64,000 nt of DNA from Pseudohoeflea suaedae (lineage in GTDB: Bacteria; Pseudomonadota; Alphaproteobacteria; Rhizobiales; Rhizobiaceae). The notes under the pieces are model-generated. The model was not told the origin of the DNA. It was given only the letters and a program-made list of their open reading frames with translations, and did not search any database. The DNA is taken from contig NZ_SMSI01000004.1 of the NCBI RefSeq assembly GCF_004354915.1, positions 299,615 to 363,614 of the forward strand, written 5' to 3'. Positions 17,080 to 26,558 of the stretch are shown here, in pieces. Both the position numbers and the translations under genes were made by a program. Position 1 is the first letter of the stretch, and every line of letters starts with the position of its first letter.

Positions 17080-18735
17080 CTAGCCGCAGGAGGCGGAGCG
17101 TCCGGCATTGCGACCGGAGAAAATGCAGCCGCCGAGGAAGGTGCCCTCAAGCGCGTTGTAGCCGTGATAACCGCCACCGCCGAACCCGGCCGCCTCTCCC
17201 ACGGCGAAGAGCCCGGGAACGGGATTGCCGTCGAGACCGAGCACCCGCGCGTCGAGATCCGTCTCGAGACCGCCCAGCGTCTTGCGGGTGAGGATATGCA
17301 GCTTCACCGCGATGAGCGGCCCCTTGTCCTTGTCGAGGATCTTGTGCGGGCGCGCGGTGCGGATCAGCTTGTCACCGCGATAGTTCCGCGCGCCGTTGAT
17401 TGCCACAACCTGCATGTCCTTGGAGAAGGGATTGTCGATCTGCGCATCGCGCGCGGCGATCTGGCTGCGCAATTTCTCGGTATCGATGTGATGATCCGGC
17501 GCAAGCCCGTTCATCCGTTCGACGAGCGTATCGAGATCATCCGCGACGATGAAATCCGCACCGTTTTTCTTGAAGGCCTCGACCGGAGCCGGCGCGCCCC
17601 TGGCGCCGAGCCTGGCTTTCAGCACCTCGATCCACTTCTTCGACACCAGGTCCGGGTTCTGCTCGGAACCGGAGAGCGCGAATTCCTTCTCGATGATTTT
17701 CTGGGTCAGCACGAACCAGGAGTGCTCATGGCCTCGCCTGCGGATTTCCTTGAGCGTGGAAAGTGTATCGAATCCGGGCAGGCAGGGGACCGGAAGACGC
17801 TCGCCATCGGCGTCGAACCACATCGATGACGGCCCGGGCAGGATGCGGATCCCGTGATTGGGCCAGATCGGATTCCAGTTCTGCAGGCCCTCGGTGTAAT
17901 GCCACATGCGGTCGCCATTGATCACCCTGCCCCCCGCCTCCTGGGTGATGCCGATCATGCGGCCATCGACATGGGCCGGCACGCCGGCCACCATGAATTT
18001 CGGCGGCGGCCCCAGCCGGTCGATCGGCCAGTTCCTGCGCACCAGGTCGAAATTGCCGCCAATGCCGCCCGAGGCCACGATCACCGATGAGGCGCCGAGC
18101 CGAAAATCACCGGTCACATCCCGGTTCGTCGGCTGCCCGCGCGCGGCGGTGTCGCTTGCCAGAATGGCGCCATGTACGCCGGTCACCACGCCATCCACCG
18201 TGTCGATACCATCCACCCGATGGCGAAAGCGGCATTCGATCAGCCCCTTCTGGCGATGTTCGTTGACCCGGCGGAGGAACTGCTCCATCGAGCCGGGACC
18301 GCTGCCCCAGGTGATGTGGAAGCGCGGCACCGAATTGCCGTGGCCGTATCCCAGCCCACCGCCGCGTTCGGCCCAGCCGACCACGGGAAACCAGCGCAGC
18401 CCCATCCGATGCAGCCAGGAACGCATTTCGCCGGCGGCAAAATCGACATAGGCCTCGGCCCAGCGGCGCGGCCAGAAGTCTTCCGGGCGATCGAAGCCGG
18501 CCGACCCCATCCAGTCCGAAAGGGCGAGCTCACGGTTGTCGCGAATGCCCATGCGCCGCTGCTCGGGCGTGTCGATCATGAACAGCCCGCCCAGCGACCA
18601 GAACGCCTGGCCGCCGAGAAATCCTTCCGGCTCCTGATCGAGAATGATGACCTTCTTGCCGCGATCGCCCAGTTCGGCGGCAGCTGCGAGACCCGCAAGC
18701 CCTCCACCGACGACGATGACATCCGCATCCGCCAT
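17080..18735 (-). CDS. FAD-binding dehydrogenase (fumarate reductase/ketosteroid dehydrogenase-like)
   Basis: This 551-residue flavoprotein has an N-terminal Rossmann dinucleotide motif VVGGGLAGLAAAAELGDRG and a C-terminal FAD-contact segment, GLFAVGEAAGFGGGGYHGYN. It belongs to the FAD_binding_2 group with fumarate reductase flavoproteins and 3-ketosteroid 1-dehydrogenases. Family members abstract hydrogens from CH-CH bonds of steroids or organic acids. It has no signal peptide and no partner electron-transfer gene. The specific substrate is unknown. Ninety-one bases separate it from the gene downstream on the same strand. Confidence 0.88.
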   Translation of the reverse strand: MADADVIVVGGGLAGLAAAAELGDRGKKVIILDQEPEGFLGGQAFWSLGGLFMIDTPEQRRMGIRDNRELALSDWMGSAGFDRPEDFWPRRWAEAYVDFAAGEMRSWLHRMGLRWFPVVGWAERGGGLGYGHGNSVPRFHITWGSGPGSMEQFLRRVNEHRQKGLIECRFRHRVDGIDTVDGVVTGVHGAILASDTAARGQPTNRDVTGDFRLGASSVIVASGGIGGNFDLVRRNWPIDRLGPPPKFMVAGVPAHVDGRMIGITQEAGGRVINGDRMWHYTEGLQNWNPIWPNHGIRILPGPSSMWFDADGERLPVPCLPGFDTLSTLKEIRRRGHEHSWFVLTQKIIEKEFALSGSEQNPDLVSKKWIEVLKARLGARGAPAPVEAFKKNGADFIVADDLDTLVERMNGLAPDHHIDTEKLRSQIAARDAQIDNPFSKDMQVVAINGARNYRGDKLIRTARPHKILDKDKGPLIAVKLHILTRKTLGGLETDLDARVLGLDGNPVPGLFAVGEAAGFGGGGYHGYNALEGTFLGGCIFSGRNAGRSASCG

Positions 18736-18826
18736 GCCTGCCTCCCTGCAGGTTGTTCATTAGCGGTGACTATGACGAATATTGCGGCTTACGCAAACCC
18801 CTGACTGCGTAAGCTCGGCGGAGGGA

Positions 18827-19657
18827 TCAGAAGGCAACCGCCTTGAACCTGCGGGTCTGTTCCGTCAGCGCCTGCTCCGTGGGCAATCGCTCCATCGAGG
18901 ACGCGCCGTAGAAGCCGTGGCAGTTCCCTGTATTGGCGAGCATGTAGGCGGCATCTTCCGGCGAGGAGACCGGGCCGCCATGCACGAGCACGATCGCGTC
19001 CCTGTTCACCTTCATCGCCGCTTCCGCCCATTCCTCCGCCATGGCGGGGCAGTCCTCGAGCTTGAGCGCCGTCTCCGCGCCGATCGAACCGCCGGTCGTG
19101 AGGCCGAAATGGCAGACGATGATGTCGGCCCCCGCTTTGGCCATCTCGGCCGCTTCGTCGGCATTGAAGACGTAGGGCGTGGTCAGCATGTCCATCTTGC
19201 TCGCAAGCCGGATCAGATCGATCTCCCGGCCGTAGGACATCCCGGTCTCCTCGAGATTCTTGCGGAAATTCCCGTCAATCAGCCCGACGGTCGGAAAATT
19301 CTGGATGCCGGCGAAGCCGAGATCCTTCAGGTGAGCGAGAAAATGGTCGAAGATGCAGAAGGGATCGGTCCCGTTGACGCCCGCGAGCACCGGCGTTTTC
19401 GTCACCACCGGAAGGATTTCCCGCGCCATCTCGACGACGACGTCATTGGCGTTGCCATAGGCCATCATGCCGGAAAGCGAACCTCGCCCCGCCATGCGGT
19501 AACGGCCTGAATTGTAGATGACGATGAGATCGATGCCGCCGGCTTCCTCGCACTTGGCAGAAAGGCCCGTGCCCGCACCACCGCCGATGATCGGGACACG
19601 CTCGGCCTTCATCTTCTGGAACCTGGCCATCAGGTCCCTGCGCTCGAATCTCGGCAT
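18827..19657 (-). CDS. Phosphoenolpyruvate hydrolase-family TIM-barrel protein
   Basis: This 276-residue protein is of the PEP-hydrolase/Tm-1-like C-terminal domain family (TIM barrel of the PEP mutase/isocitrate lyase group). It opens [20 protein letters not shown] and ends with [18 protein letters not shown]. The family is usually found next to or fused with an ATP-binding UPF0261/Tm-1-like domain, but no such gene is nearby. The start is ATG 19657 with AAGGGAGGG upstream; the frame continues to 19756 without a plausible start. A FadR-like palindrome lies 25 bases upstream of the start codon. Enzymatic role is unproven. Confidence 0.82.
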   Translation of the reverse strand: MPRFERRDLMARFQKMKAERVPIIGGGAGTGLSAKCEEAGGIDLIVIYNSGRYRMAGRGSLSGMMAYGNANDVVVEMAREILPVVTKTPVLAGVNGTDPFCIFDHFLAHLKDLGFAGIQNFPTVGLIDGNFRKNLEETGMSYGREIDLIRLASKMDMLTTPYVFNADEAAEMAKAGADIIVCHFGLTTGGSIGAETALKLEDCPAMAEEWAEAAMKVNRDAIVLVHGGPVSSPEDAAYMLANTGNCHGFYGASSMERLPTEQALTEQTRRFKAVAF

Positions 19658-19681
19658 GCCGTCCCTCCCTTGCGCGAACCA

Positions 19682-19699
19682 AACTGGTCCGACCAGATT
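19682..19699. promoter_or_regulatory. FadR-like palindromic operator candidate
   Basis: The site AACTGGTCCGACCAGATT contains the perfect palindrome CTGGTC-C-GACCAG (19684-19696). It resembles the TGGTNNNACCA operators of the FadR branch of GntR regulators, and E. coli FadR sites in particular. It lies just upstream of the PEP-hydrolase-family gene (minus strand). No fadR gene adjoins it. Confidence 0.55.
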
Positions 19700-19770
19700 T
19701 TCGCCGAGAGTATGAGAGGGTGCGTGCGGGATCAACAGAAATGATCGACCCCGCACGAAATGTCTTGGAA

Positions 19771-20763
19771 TCAGTCGACGTGAACGCCGATGACGCCGAG
19801 GCAGTCCCCCGGCTGAACGAGGCCCGGGAAGTGTCTCGATATCAGCACGCCGGTCTTGTGCGAGAGATATTCGACGGGCGCCTCACCCGTCTTTTCGGTC
19901 GCCCAGATACGCGCGATCGGCTGCCCCTTCTCAACCGCCTCGCCGAGATCGACGAGCGGCTCGATAAGGCCGCGGACTTCCGAGAAGACGAAGCACTCGT
20001 GATCCGGCATGTCGAGGAAGGTGCTCGGCTGGCGCTCGATCTCCCCCTTCATGATCCCCGCATGCTTGAGAACGTTGCGCACGCCGCGCCTGGCGATCCG
20101 CGCGGAATTGGCCGAAGCCGTTCCGCCGCCGCCGAGTTCTGTCGTCACGAATACCTTGCCGTGGTTTTCGACCTCGGTATCGTACATGCCGACATTGTCG
20201 ATCTCCAGAAGCCGCATCGTGTAGGGCGCGTTGAACGCGTCCACCGCTTCGGCGCATTGCCGCTCCTGCTCCTTGTCCTCAAGCACGTGCGAACAGGCGA
20301 ACGGGACGAAATCGAGCGTCTTTCCGCCCGAGTGGAAATCGACCACCAGATGCGCCATCGGCACCAGTTGGGTCGCGAAGTAATCGGCAATCTTCTCGGT
20401 CACCGTTCCGTCGGGCTTGCCGGGGAAGGTGCGGTTGAGATTGCGTCCGTCGATCGGCGAAACCCGCCTTCCGGCCATGAAGGCCGGAAAGTTGAACGCC
20501 GGCACGATGATCACGCGACCGGTAATGTCGGACGGTTCGAGACTGTGAGCGAGATCCTGAAGGGCGATCGGCCCCTCATATTCGTCGCCGTGGTTCGCGC
20601 CGGTCAGAAGGGCCGTCGGCCCCTCCCCGTTCCTGATCACACAGATCGGGATCATCACCGATCCCCAGGCGGAATCATCCCGGCTGTAGGGCAGCTTCAG
20701 AAAGCCGTGATGCTTGCCGTCGACGTCGAAGGGGATCGTCGGCGAAATCGGATTGGTCGCCAT
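19771..20763 (-). CDS. doeB: N-alpha-acetyl-L-2,4-diaminobutyrate deacetylase (DoeB/EutE)
   Basis: This 330-residue zinc deacylase is of the succinylglutamate desuccinylase/aspartoacylase family. Metal and substrate motifs are [21 protein letters not shown] and VVDFHSGG. In ectoine catabolism DoeB removes the acetyl group from N-alpha-acetyl-diaminobutyrate to give diaminobutyrate. The C-terminal ~90 residues have a biotinyl-like beta fold common in this branch ([14 protein letters not shown]). It is the last gene of the minus-strand ectoine operon, four bases after doeA. Assignment rests on similarity and on the complete eut neighbourhood. Confidence 0.92.
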   Translation of the reverse strand: MATNPISPTIPFDVDGKHHGFLKLPYSRDDSAWGSVMIPICVIRNGEGPTALLTGANHGDEYEGPIALQDLAHSLEPSDITGRVIIVPAFNFPAFMAGRRVSPIDGRNLNRTFPGKPDGTVTEKIADYFATQLVPMAHLVVDFHSGGKTLDFVPFACSHVLEDKEQERQCAEAVDAFNAPYTMRLLEIDNVGMYDTEVENHGKVFVTTELGGGGTASANSARIARRGVRNVLKHAGIMKGEIERQPSTFLDMPDHECFVFSEVRGLIEPLVDLGEAVEKGQPIARIWATEKTGEAPVEYLSHKTGVLISRHFPGLVQPGDCLGVIGVHVD

Positions 20764-20767
20764 CCGG

Positions 20768-21955
20768 TCAGCCCTTCACGAACATCTTGCGGGGGACGTT
20801 GGCGAAGCATTCCGGCCCGCCTTCCTTGATGACGATGCTCTCGGTGATCTCGAAGCCCCAGCTGTCCATCCAAAGGCCGGTCATGAAATGGAAGGTCATG
20901 TTCTCCTCGAGCACCGTCTTGTCGCCCGAGCGGAGCGACATGGTGCGCTCGCCCCAGTCCGGCGGATAGGACAGACCGATCGGGTAGCCGGTGCGGTTGT
21001 CCTTGGTGATCCCGTGTTTCTTCAGAACGCCGTAGAAGGCGTTTGCGACGTCCTCGCAGAGATTTCCCGGCCGGGCCATTTCGAGCCCCGCCTCCATGCC
21101 CTCGAGCACCGCCTTTTCGGCATTGACGAAGGTATCCGTCGGCTTGCCGAGAAACACCGTGCGCGACAGCGGGCAGTGATAGCGGCGATAGACACCGGCG
21201 ATCTCGAAGAAGGTACCCTCGCCCAGCCGCAGGGGTTCGTCGCTCCAGGTCAGGTGTGGTGCCGATGCATCGATACCCGACGGCAGGAGCGGCACGATGG
21301 CCGGATAGTCGCCGCCGAAACCATAGTCGCTGTCGAACCTCAGGGCGGCGTCATAGATGTCGGCCACCAGATCGCATTTGCGAATGCCGGGTTCGACCTT
21401 CTCGAAAATGCGCTGGTGCATGCGCTCGACGATACGCGCGGCGCGGTGCATGTAGAGAAGTTCCTGATCGGATTTCACCGCGCGCTGCCAGTTCACCAGA
21501 CTGTTGGCATTGACGAAGGTGGCATTGGGAAGATGCTGCTGCAGCGAGGCATGGGCCTGCGCGCTGTAGTAGTAATTGTCCATCTCGACGCCGACGCGCT
21601 TCTTGTCCCAGCCGCGCTCCTCGAGCCGCTCGGCGAGAAAGTCCATCGGGTGGCGAACCTCGGACTGCACATAATGGTCGGGATAGCCGATCATGTCGTC
21701 TTCCGACATGAAACAGGTGCGCTTCGCACCGTTGCGATCCTGGCCGCGACCGAACCAGACGGGGTCGCCGTCGGGACCGACGATGACGCATTGGTGCACA
21801 TAGAACGACCAGCCGTCATAACCTGTCAGCCAGGCCATGTTGGAGGGGTCCGAGACGATCAGGACCTCCACCTCGCGTTCTTCCATAGCCTTGCGCGTCT
21901 TGTCGATACGCCGGGCAAACTCACTGCGGGAAAAGGCCAGTTGCGGTGCAGACAT
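20768..21955 (-). CDS. doeA: Ectoine hydrolase (DoeA/EutD)
   Basis: This 395-residue protein has the pita-bread fold of the M24 aminopeptidase P/creatinase family. DoeA opens the ectoine ring to N-acetyl-diaminobutyrate. The N-terminal creatinase-like domain spans about residues 10-165 (VLIVSDPSNMAWLTGYDGWS) and the catalytic domain about 170-395. The pattern GYPIGLSYPPDWGE is typical of ectoine hydrolases. The metal-ligand set of true aminopeptidases is not fully kept, as expected for this branch. It sits directly upstream of doeB and 32 bases downstream of eutC. Confidence 0.93.
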   Translation of the reverse strand: MSAPQLAFSRSEFARRIDKTRKAMEEREVEVLIVSDPSNMAWLTGYDGWSFYVHQCVIVGPDGDPVWFGRGQDRNGAKRTCFMSEDDMIGYPDHYVQSEVRHPMDFLAERLEERGWDKKRVGVEMDNYYYSAQAHASLQQHLPNATFVNANSLVNWQRAVKSDQELLYMHRAARIVERMHQRIFEKVEPGIRKCDLVADIYDAALRFDSDYGFGGDYPAIVPLLPSGIDASAPHLTWSDEPLRLGEGTFFEIAGVYRRYHCPLSRTVFLGKPTDTFVNAEKAVLEGMEAGLEMARPGNLCEDVANAFYGVLKKHGITKDNRTGYPIGLSYPPDWGERTMSLRSGDKTVLEENMTFHFMTGLWMDSWGFEITESIVIKEGGPECFANVPRKMFVKG

Positions 21956-21987
21956 GTCTGTTACTTTCTATGCCGTATGACTGCTGA

Positions 21988-22986
21988 TCATGCCTCGGAG
22001 TCGAAAGCGACGCCGAGACCCATTTGACCTGCCCTCTTCAGGGCCAGGGTTGCGATGGCCGTGTCCTGGACCCCTGTTCCGGTCAGGTCGGCAATGGTGA
22101 TGGCGGAAGGCGACAGGCGCGCCTTGGCCGCACCCGTGATGATCTCTCCGAGTTCGGCGAAGCGCTTGTCGGCAGACACAACGCCCGCCTCGATCGCCGA
22201 ACGCAGCTCGCCGAGTTCGGCGGTCTGCGACTGTCGGTCGGGCACATAGGCATCAGCCCTGGCCAGACACTCAGGCTCGATCTCGTTCTTGGAATGCTGG
22301 TCGGACCCCATGGCGGTGACGTGCTGCCCCGGCCTGAGCCAATCCGCCTTCAGAACCGGCTCGATCGCGGGCGTTGTGGTGATCACGATATCCGCCTCGC
22401 TGACGGCAGCCTCCGGATCGGTCATAGCCACAGCCTCGATCCCGTCCTCGGTCTTGATCCGCTCGGCCAGCGCCTCTGCCTTGGCCATGTCACGCGCCCA
22501 GAACAGCGCCTTCTTCACCGGACGGACGAGCGTCAGCGCCTGCAGTTGAAGCCGCGCCTGCATGCCCGCACCGAAAATGCAGACCGTCGCCGCATCCTCA
22601 CGCGAGCAGTGTTTCGCCGCCACCGCGCCGGCCGCCGCCGTGCGCACATCGGTGAGATAGCCATTGTCGAGAAGCAGGGCCTCGAGCACCCCGGTCTTCG
22701 CCGAGAAGACCATCATCAGGCCGGACGTACTCGGCAGACCGATCTTCGGATTGTCGAAGAAGCCGGGCGAGACCTTGATGGCAAAACTGTCGAGACCCGG
22801 CACATAGGCCGTTTTGACATCGACCTCGCCATTGGCCTCCCTGATCGCAAGGCTCAGGATCGGCGGCATGACGACTTTTCCTCCGGCAAGCGCGGCAAAG
22901 GCCTTCTCGACGCAATCGACCGCGTCGCCGTCGAGCGGCACGGCTTTCCTGAGGTCGGACTGGGTGAGGATCTTGACCTTCGGCAT
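21988..22986 (-). CDS. eutC: Ectoine utilization protein EutC (ornithine cyclodeaminase family)
   Basis: This 332-residue NAD(P)-dependent ornithine cyclodeaminase/mu-crystallin-like protein has the nucleotide-binding loop CIFGAGMQARLQLQAL, and DLTGTGVQDTAIA near the C-terminus. In hydroxyectoine degraders EutC is thought to act with EutA and EutB to convert hydroxyectoine to ectoine or its derivatives. The start overlaps the eutB stop by one base. Position and order (eutA-eutB-eutC-doeA-doeB) match the Sinorhizobium and Ruegeria clusters. Biochemical function is inferred from the family and context. Confidence 0.92.
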   Translation of the reverse strand: MPKVKILTQSDLRKAVPLDGDAVDCVEKAFAALAGGKVVMPPILSLAIREANGEVDVKTAYVPGLDSFAIKVSPGFFDNPKIGLPSTSGLMMVFSAKTGVLEALLLDNGYLTDVRTAAAGAVAAKHCSREDAATVCIFGAGMQARLQLQALTLVRPVKKALFWARDMAKAEALAERIKTEDGIEAVAMTDPEAAVSEADIVITTTPAIEPVLKADWLRPGQHVTAMGSDQHSKNEIEPECLARADAYVPDRQSQTAELGELRSAIEAGVVSADKRFAELGEIITGAAKARLSPSAITIADLTGTGVQDTAIATLALKRAGQMGLGVAFDSEA

Positions 22987-23984
22987 CAGGCTACCTCCTT
23001 CATCAGATCGACATCCTCGCCGCCGATGACGCGGAAGTGCTGTTCCATGTCCACATTGCCGCCAGACAGGATCAGCGCGATCGGTCCCTTCGGCTTGAAT
23101 TTTTGCGCGATGACCGCGGCGATCCCGACGGCGCCGGAGCCTTCGACGATCTGCCGCTCCTGCCAGTAGGCATGGCGCATGCCGGTGGCGATCTGGGCCT
23201 CGTTGATCAGGTAGGTTTCATCGACCAGGTCGCGGGTCATCGCGAAGGTCAGGCGGTTGAACAAACCGATGCCGCCGCCGAGGGAATCCGCGAGCGTCGG
23301 CAATTCCTCGACCTCGACGGGCTGACCGGCCTCGAGGCTTGCAATCATCGCCGCCCCGCGCTCCATCGTGATGCCGATGATGCGAATGTCCTTGTTGATG
23401 GCCTTGCAGGCTGCCGCCACTCCGGCGATCAGCCCGCCGCCCGACAGCGGCACGACGACGGTCTCGACATCCGGAACCTGGTCGACGATTTCGAGACCCA
23501 GCGTCCCCTGTCCCGCAATCACCGAGGGATGATCGAAGGGCGGGATCATCGTCATGCCGTCGGCGACCAGCTTGTCGACTTCCGCCTGGGCTTCGTCCTG
23601 CGACCTGCCGACGATGCGCACTTCCGCGCCGAGCGCGCGAATGCCGTCGACCTTCACCTGCGGCACCAGCCGCGACATGCAGATCACGCAACGCACACCC
23701 GCAGCCTTCGCGGCATGAGCCAGACCCCGGCCGTGATTGCCGGTGGACACGCCGACGACACCGGCCGAACGTTCCGTGTCCGACAGACGGGCAACCGCAT
23801 TGGCCGCCCCGCGCAGCTTGAAACTGCCGGTATGCTGGAGGTGTTCGAGCTTGAGATGCACCGGCACGCCGGCGATCCGTGAAAGCGTGTCGGAGAGATT
23901 GACCGGCGTCTGGCGGATGGTCGAGGCAATGCGATCGCGCGCCGCCTCGATTTCCTCGAGACCGATGAAATCTGACTGTGTCAT
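22986..23984 (-). CDS. eutB: Hydroxyectoine utilization dehydratase EutB
   Basis: This 332-residue fold-type II PLP enzyme is of the threonine/serine dehydratase family. The PLP lysine lies in HTGSFKLRGAANA and the phosphate-binding glycine loop is PLSGGGLIAGVA. EutB is proposed to dehydrate hydroxyectoine, which distinguishes hydroxyectoine users from ectoine-only users. Its start overlaps the eutA stop by four bases and its stop overlaps the eutC start, so the three genes are translationally coupled. Length equals that of characterised clusters. Confidence 0.92.
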   Translation of the reverse strand: MTQSDFIGLEEIEAARDRIASTIRQTPVNLSDTLSRIAGVPVHLKLEHLQHTGSFKLRGAANAVARLSDTERSAGVVGVSTGNHGRGLAHAAKAAGVRCVICMSRLVPQVKVDGIRALGAEVRIVGRSQDEAQAEVDKLVADGMTMIPPFDHPSVIAGQGTLGLEIVDQVPDVETVVVPLSGGGLIAGVAAACKAINKDIRIIGITMERGAAMIASLEAGQPVEVEELPTLADSLGGGIGLFNRLTFAMTRDLVDETYLINEAQIATGMRHAYWQERQIVEGSGAVGIAAVIAQKFKPKGPIALILSGGNVDMEQHFRVIGGEDVDLMKEVA

Positions 23985-24775
23985 GCTGCAAATCCTTCAT
24001 CCACGCCATCGAGCTGCAGCGTGAAAAGTCGTCCGTATTCTGTGGGGCGCCAGTCCTTGAACCCGCCGCGGCGCAGCATCTCCCAGGCACTCGCCTGGTT
24101 GGACGTCACCACTGGTTTGCCGGTGCGTTTCTCGATCTCGGAAATCGCGCCAACCGCCGGGAAAGCGGTGCAGGAGAGAAAGATCGCCTCGTTGTCCGGC
24201 CCGTCGGCGGCAATTGCCGCTTCGACGATCGTCCGTTTCGAAACCCGCGCCATGTCGCGGTCGTCAGCAAGCCCGAGGCAGTGATGGCTCGTGATGTCGA
24301 AACCACTCGAGGCGAAATAGTTTGCCACCGCTTCGCTCGCCTCCGGCAGATACGGGGTGACGATGGCGATGCGCTGCACGCCGAGGGCCTTGAAAGCACG
24401 CGCCGACGCGCCCGTCGGCAGCACCACCGGAATGCCGGGCCGCGCGGCATGGATGAACCGCTCGACCGTTTCCACTCCGATTGTGGCGGATGCCGAGGTA
24501 CAGGAATAGCAAATCCCGACAAGCGGCACGCCGGGTGTTATCAGCGCCGCAGCGTCGGTGAGCAGCGGCGCCATCTTGCGCAGGTTCTCGGGAGTGGTCG
24601 GATTGGCATAATGCACGCGCGTCGTGTGCACGACCGCTTCGGGCGGAAAGATCCGCACGAAATCCGGCTCCGTGGTCATGTCGGTCGCAAGCGCGATGAG
24701 CCCGAAGCGCACCGTGTTGCCCGGGCTCTCGTAGCCGATCTGTTGCGGCGATATGGAAACTTGTGGCTCCGCCAT
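23981..24775 (-). CDS. eutA: Ectoine utilization protein EutA (Asp/Glu racemase fold)
   Basis: This 264-residue protein is related to arylmalonate decarboxylase/maleate isomerase (Asp/Glu racemase superfamily). It has the paired cysteine motifs ICYSCTSAS and FLSCTAFPAVG. EutA takes part in hydroxyectoine conversion with EutB and EutC. The frame extends upstream to 24799, but ATG 24775 has a GGAGAG ribosome site and fits the homologue start (MAEPQVSISPQQIGYES). It lies 33 bases downstream of the usp gene in the ectoine operon. Confidence 0.9.
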   Translation of the reverse strand: MAEPQVSISPQQIGYESPGNTVRFGLIALATDMTTEPDFVRIFPPEAVVHTTRVHYANPTTPENLRKMAPLLTDAAALITPGVPLVGICYSCTSASATIGVETVERFIHAARPGIPVVLPTGASARAFKALGVQRIAIVTPYLPEASEAVANYFASSGFDITSHHCLGLADDRDMARVSKRTIVEAAIAADGPDNEAIFLSCTAFPAVGAISEIEKRTGKPVVTSNQASAWEMLRRGGFKDWRPTEYGRLFTLQLDGVDEGFAA

Positions 24776-24808
24776 CACGCTCTCCGGGAAACCTGCCAAA
24801 GCACCGCG

Positions 24809-25246
24809 TCAGACAACGAGCACCGGGCACGACGCCAGGCTCGTCACCTTGTGGGAGACGCTGCCCAGCAGAAAGCCCTCGATATCGCCCATGCCCCGGC
24901 TGCCGACGACGATCAGATCGGCGTCGTGCTCGGCGGAGAACCTGACAATGGTGCGCGCCGGCTGGCCACTCTTGATGAAGGCGCGGAACCTGGTGGCTCC
25001 GGCTTCCTTGGCAAGCACCTTGGCCTCGTCCGCCACCTCCTTGGCATAGCCGCGCATGGCGTCGTCTATGTTCTCGGGATTCTGCGGGCGTACCATCGAC
25101 ATCGAAGCCTCCAGCAGCGAGTGGTGCCGGAAGACGGTCAGCATGAGCAGCTCGGCATCATACTGCACCTGCATCTTCGCGCCGTAGTGGATGGCCTTCT
25201 TGGAGCCTTCCGAACCGTCGACAGCGACGACAATCGTCTTGAACAT
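24809..25246 (-). CDS. Universal stress protein associated with the ectoine TRAP transporter (TeaD-like)
   Basis: This 145-residue UspA-domain protein has the ATP-binding G-2x-G-9x-G(S) pattern in GSRGMGDIEGFLLGSVSHKV, so it belongs to the ATP-binding branch. In Halomonas the homologue TeaD is encoded with the ectoine TRAP transporter TeaABC and down-tunes its activity. Here it sits between uehC and eutA, the usual place in marine Alphaproteobacteria. Start ATG 25246 is clear. A regulatory role on uptake is by analogy. Confidence 0.9.
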   Translation of the reverse strand: MFKTIVVAVDGSEGSKKAIHYGAKMQVQYDAELLMLTVFRHHSLLEASMSMVRPQNPENIDDAMRGYAKEVADEAKVLAKEAGATRFRAFIKSGQPARTIVRFSAEHDADLIVVGSRGMGDIEGFLLGSVSHKVTSLASCPVLVV

Positions 25247-25264
25247 CCGTTTTCCTCCCGGTTG

Positions 25265-26548
25265 TTATCTGAACGCCAGGTCGCGGGCGAAGAGTGCGAT
25301 CTGCGGGAAGAAGATCAGGGCCACCGCAACACCCAGAAGGATCAAGATGAAGGGCGGCGTCCCGCGGATCACCTCGATATAGGGTCGCTTGAAGACCGCT
25401 ATCGCCGTGAAGATGTCGCAGCCGAACGGCGGCGTGGCGGAACCGATCGCCACCTGCAGCGTGATGATGGTGCCCACGAGCACCGGATCGAGACCGACCG
25501 CATCGACCACCGGTGCGAAGATCGGTACCAGAACGAGGATGACCACGATCGGATCGACGAACATGCAGCCGATGAAGAACGCGATCGAAATGACGAACAG
25601 AACGCCGATGGGGCCCATCTCGGTGATGCCGATGGCACCGAGGATGGCCTGAGGCACCTGCGCGAACGAGATCACCCAGGAGAAGGCCGCGCCGGCGGCC
25701 ACCAGGATGAACACCACCGCCGTGATCAGGCCGGTCGACTTGGCAGTCTGGTAGACCTCGGCGACCGTGATCGACCGGAAGACGATTACTTCCAATAGCA
25801 GGGCATAGAGCACGCAGGCCGCAGCGGCCTCGGTGGGGCTGAACACGCCGCCATAGATGCCGCCGATGATGATGACCGGAAAGCCCATCGGCCAGAGAGC
25901 CGCAAGCAGGGCCTTGCCGCGCTCTGACCACGTCGCGCGCTCCTCGGTCGGCACGTTGTTACGCACCGCGTAGATGTAGCTGTAGATAGAGAACAGGACG
26001 AGGATGAGCAGTCCCGGACCGATGCCGGCAATGAAGAGCTCTGCAATCGACGTATTGGAGACCACGCCATAGATGATCATGCCGATCGACGGCGGGATCA
26101 GGAAGGCGATGTCCGAGGCGTTGACGATCAGCGCCAGGATAAAGCTGTCCTTGTAGCCGGCCTTCAGCATGCGCGGACGCAAGGGCGAGCCGACGGCGAC
26201 GACCGTTGCCTGGGTGGAACCGGATACCGCGCCGAAAAGCGTGCATGCCGCAGCCGTTGAGACGGCCAGACCGCCACGGATGTGGCCCACGAAAGCCATC
26301 ACCAGATCGATCAGACGTCCGGCGGACTGCCCGCGCGTCATGATGTCGGCGGCGAAGATGAACATGGGGACCGCGATCAGCGAGGCAGGACGGATGCCCG
26401 CCATCATCTGCTGGACCATGGTTTCCATCTGCCCCATGCCGCCGAACATCGTGAAGAAGCCGATGAAGGCGCCGACGATCAGCGGGATCATCATCGGAAA
26501 GCCGAGGAGCAGGAGGACGATCATCGCGATGAAAATTGTAGCTGCCAT
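25265..26548 (-). CDS. uehC: Ectoine/hydroxyectoine TRAP transporter large permease (UehC)
   Basis: This 427-residue DctM-type large membrane subunit has about 12-13 hydrophobic segments. It opens with a helix (AATIFIAMIVLLLLGFPMMI) and shows the DctM family feature PPSIGMIIYGV near residue 155. It forms the sodium-driven translocation channel with UehB, taking substrate delivered by UehA. It lies ten bases after uehB and 18 bases before usp. Ectoine specificity comes from operon context rather than from this subunit. Confidence 0.92.
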   Translation of the reverse strand: MAATIFIAMIVLLLLGFPMMIPLIVGAFIGFFTMFGGMGQMETMVQQMMAGIRPASLIAVPMFIFAADIMTRGQSAGRLIDLVMAFVGHIRGGLAVSTAAACTLFGAVSGSTQATVVAVGSPLRPRMLKAGYKDSFILALIVNASDIAFLIPPSIGMIIYGVVSNTSIAELFIAGIGPGLLILVLFSIYSYIYAVRNNVPTEERATWSERGKALLAALWPMGFPVIIIGGIYGGVFSPTEAAAACVLYALLLEVIVFRSITVAEVYQTAKSTGLITAVVFILVAAGAAFSWVISFAQVPQAILGAIGITEMGPIGVLFVISIAFFIGCMFVDPIVVILVLVPIFAPVVDAVGLDPVLVGTIITLQVAIGSATPPFGCDIFTAIAVFKRPYIEVIRGTPPFILILLGVAVALIFFPQIALFARDLAFR

Positions 26549-26558
26549 GATTGCGTCC

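Noticed and set aside
23978..25798. A 606-codon open frame on the plus strand
   Set aside because: It is antisense to eutB, eutA, usp and uehC, all well supported; its product is rich in His, Arg and Asp without domains.
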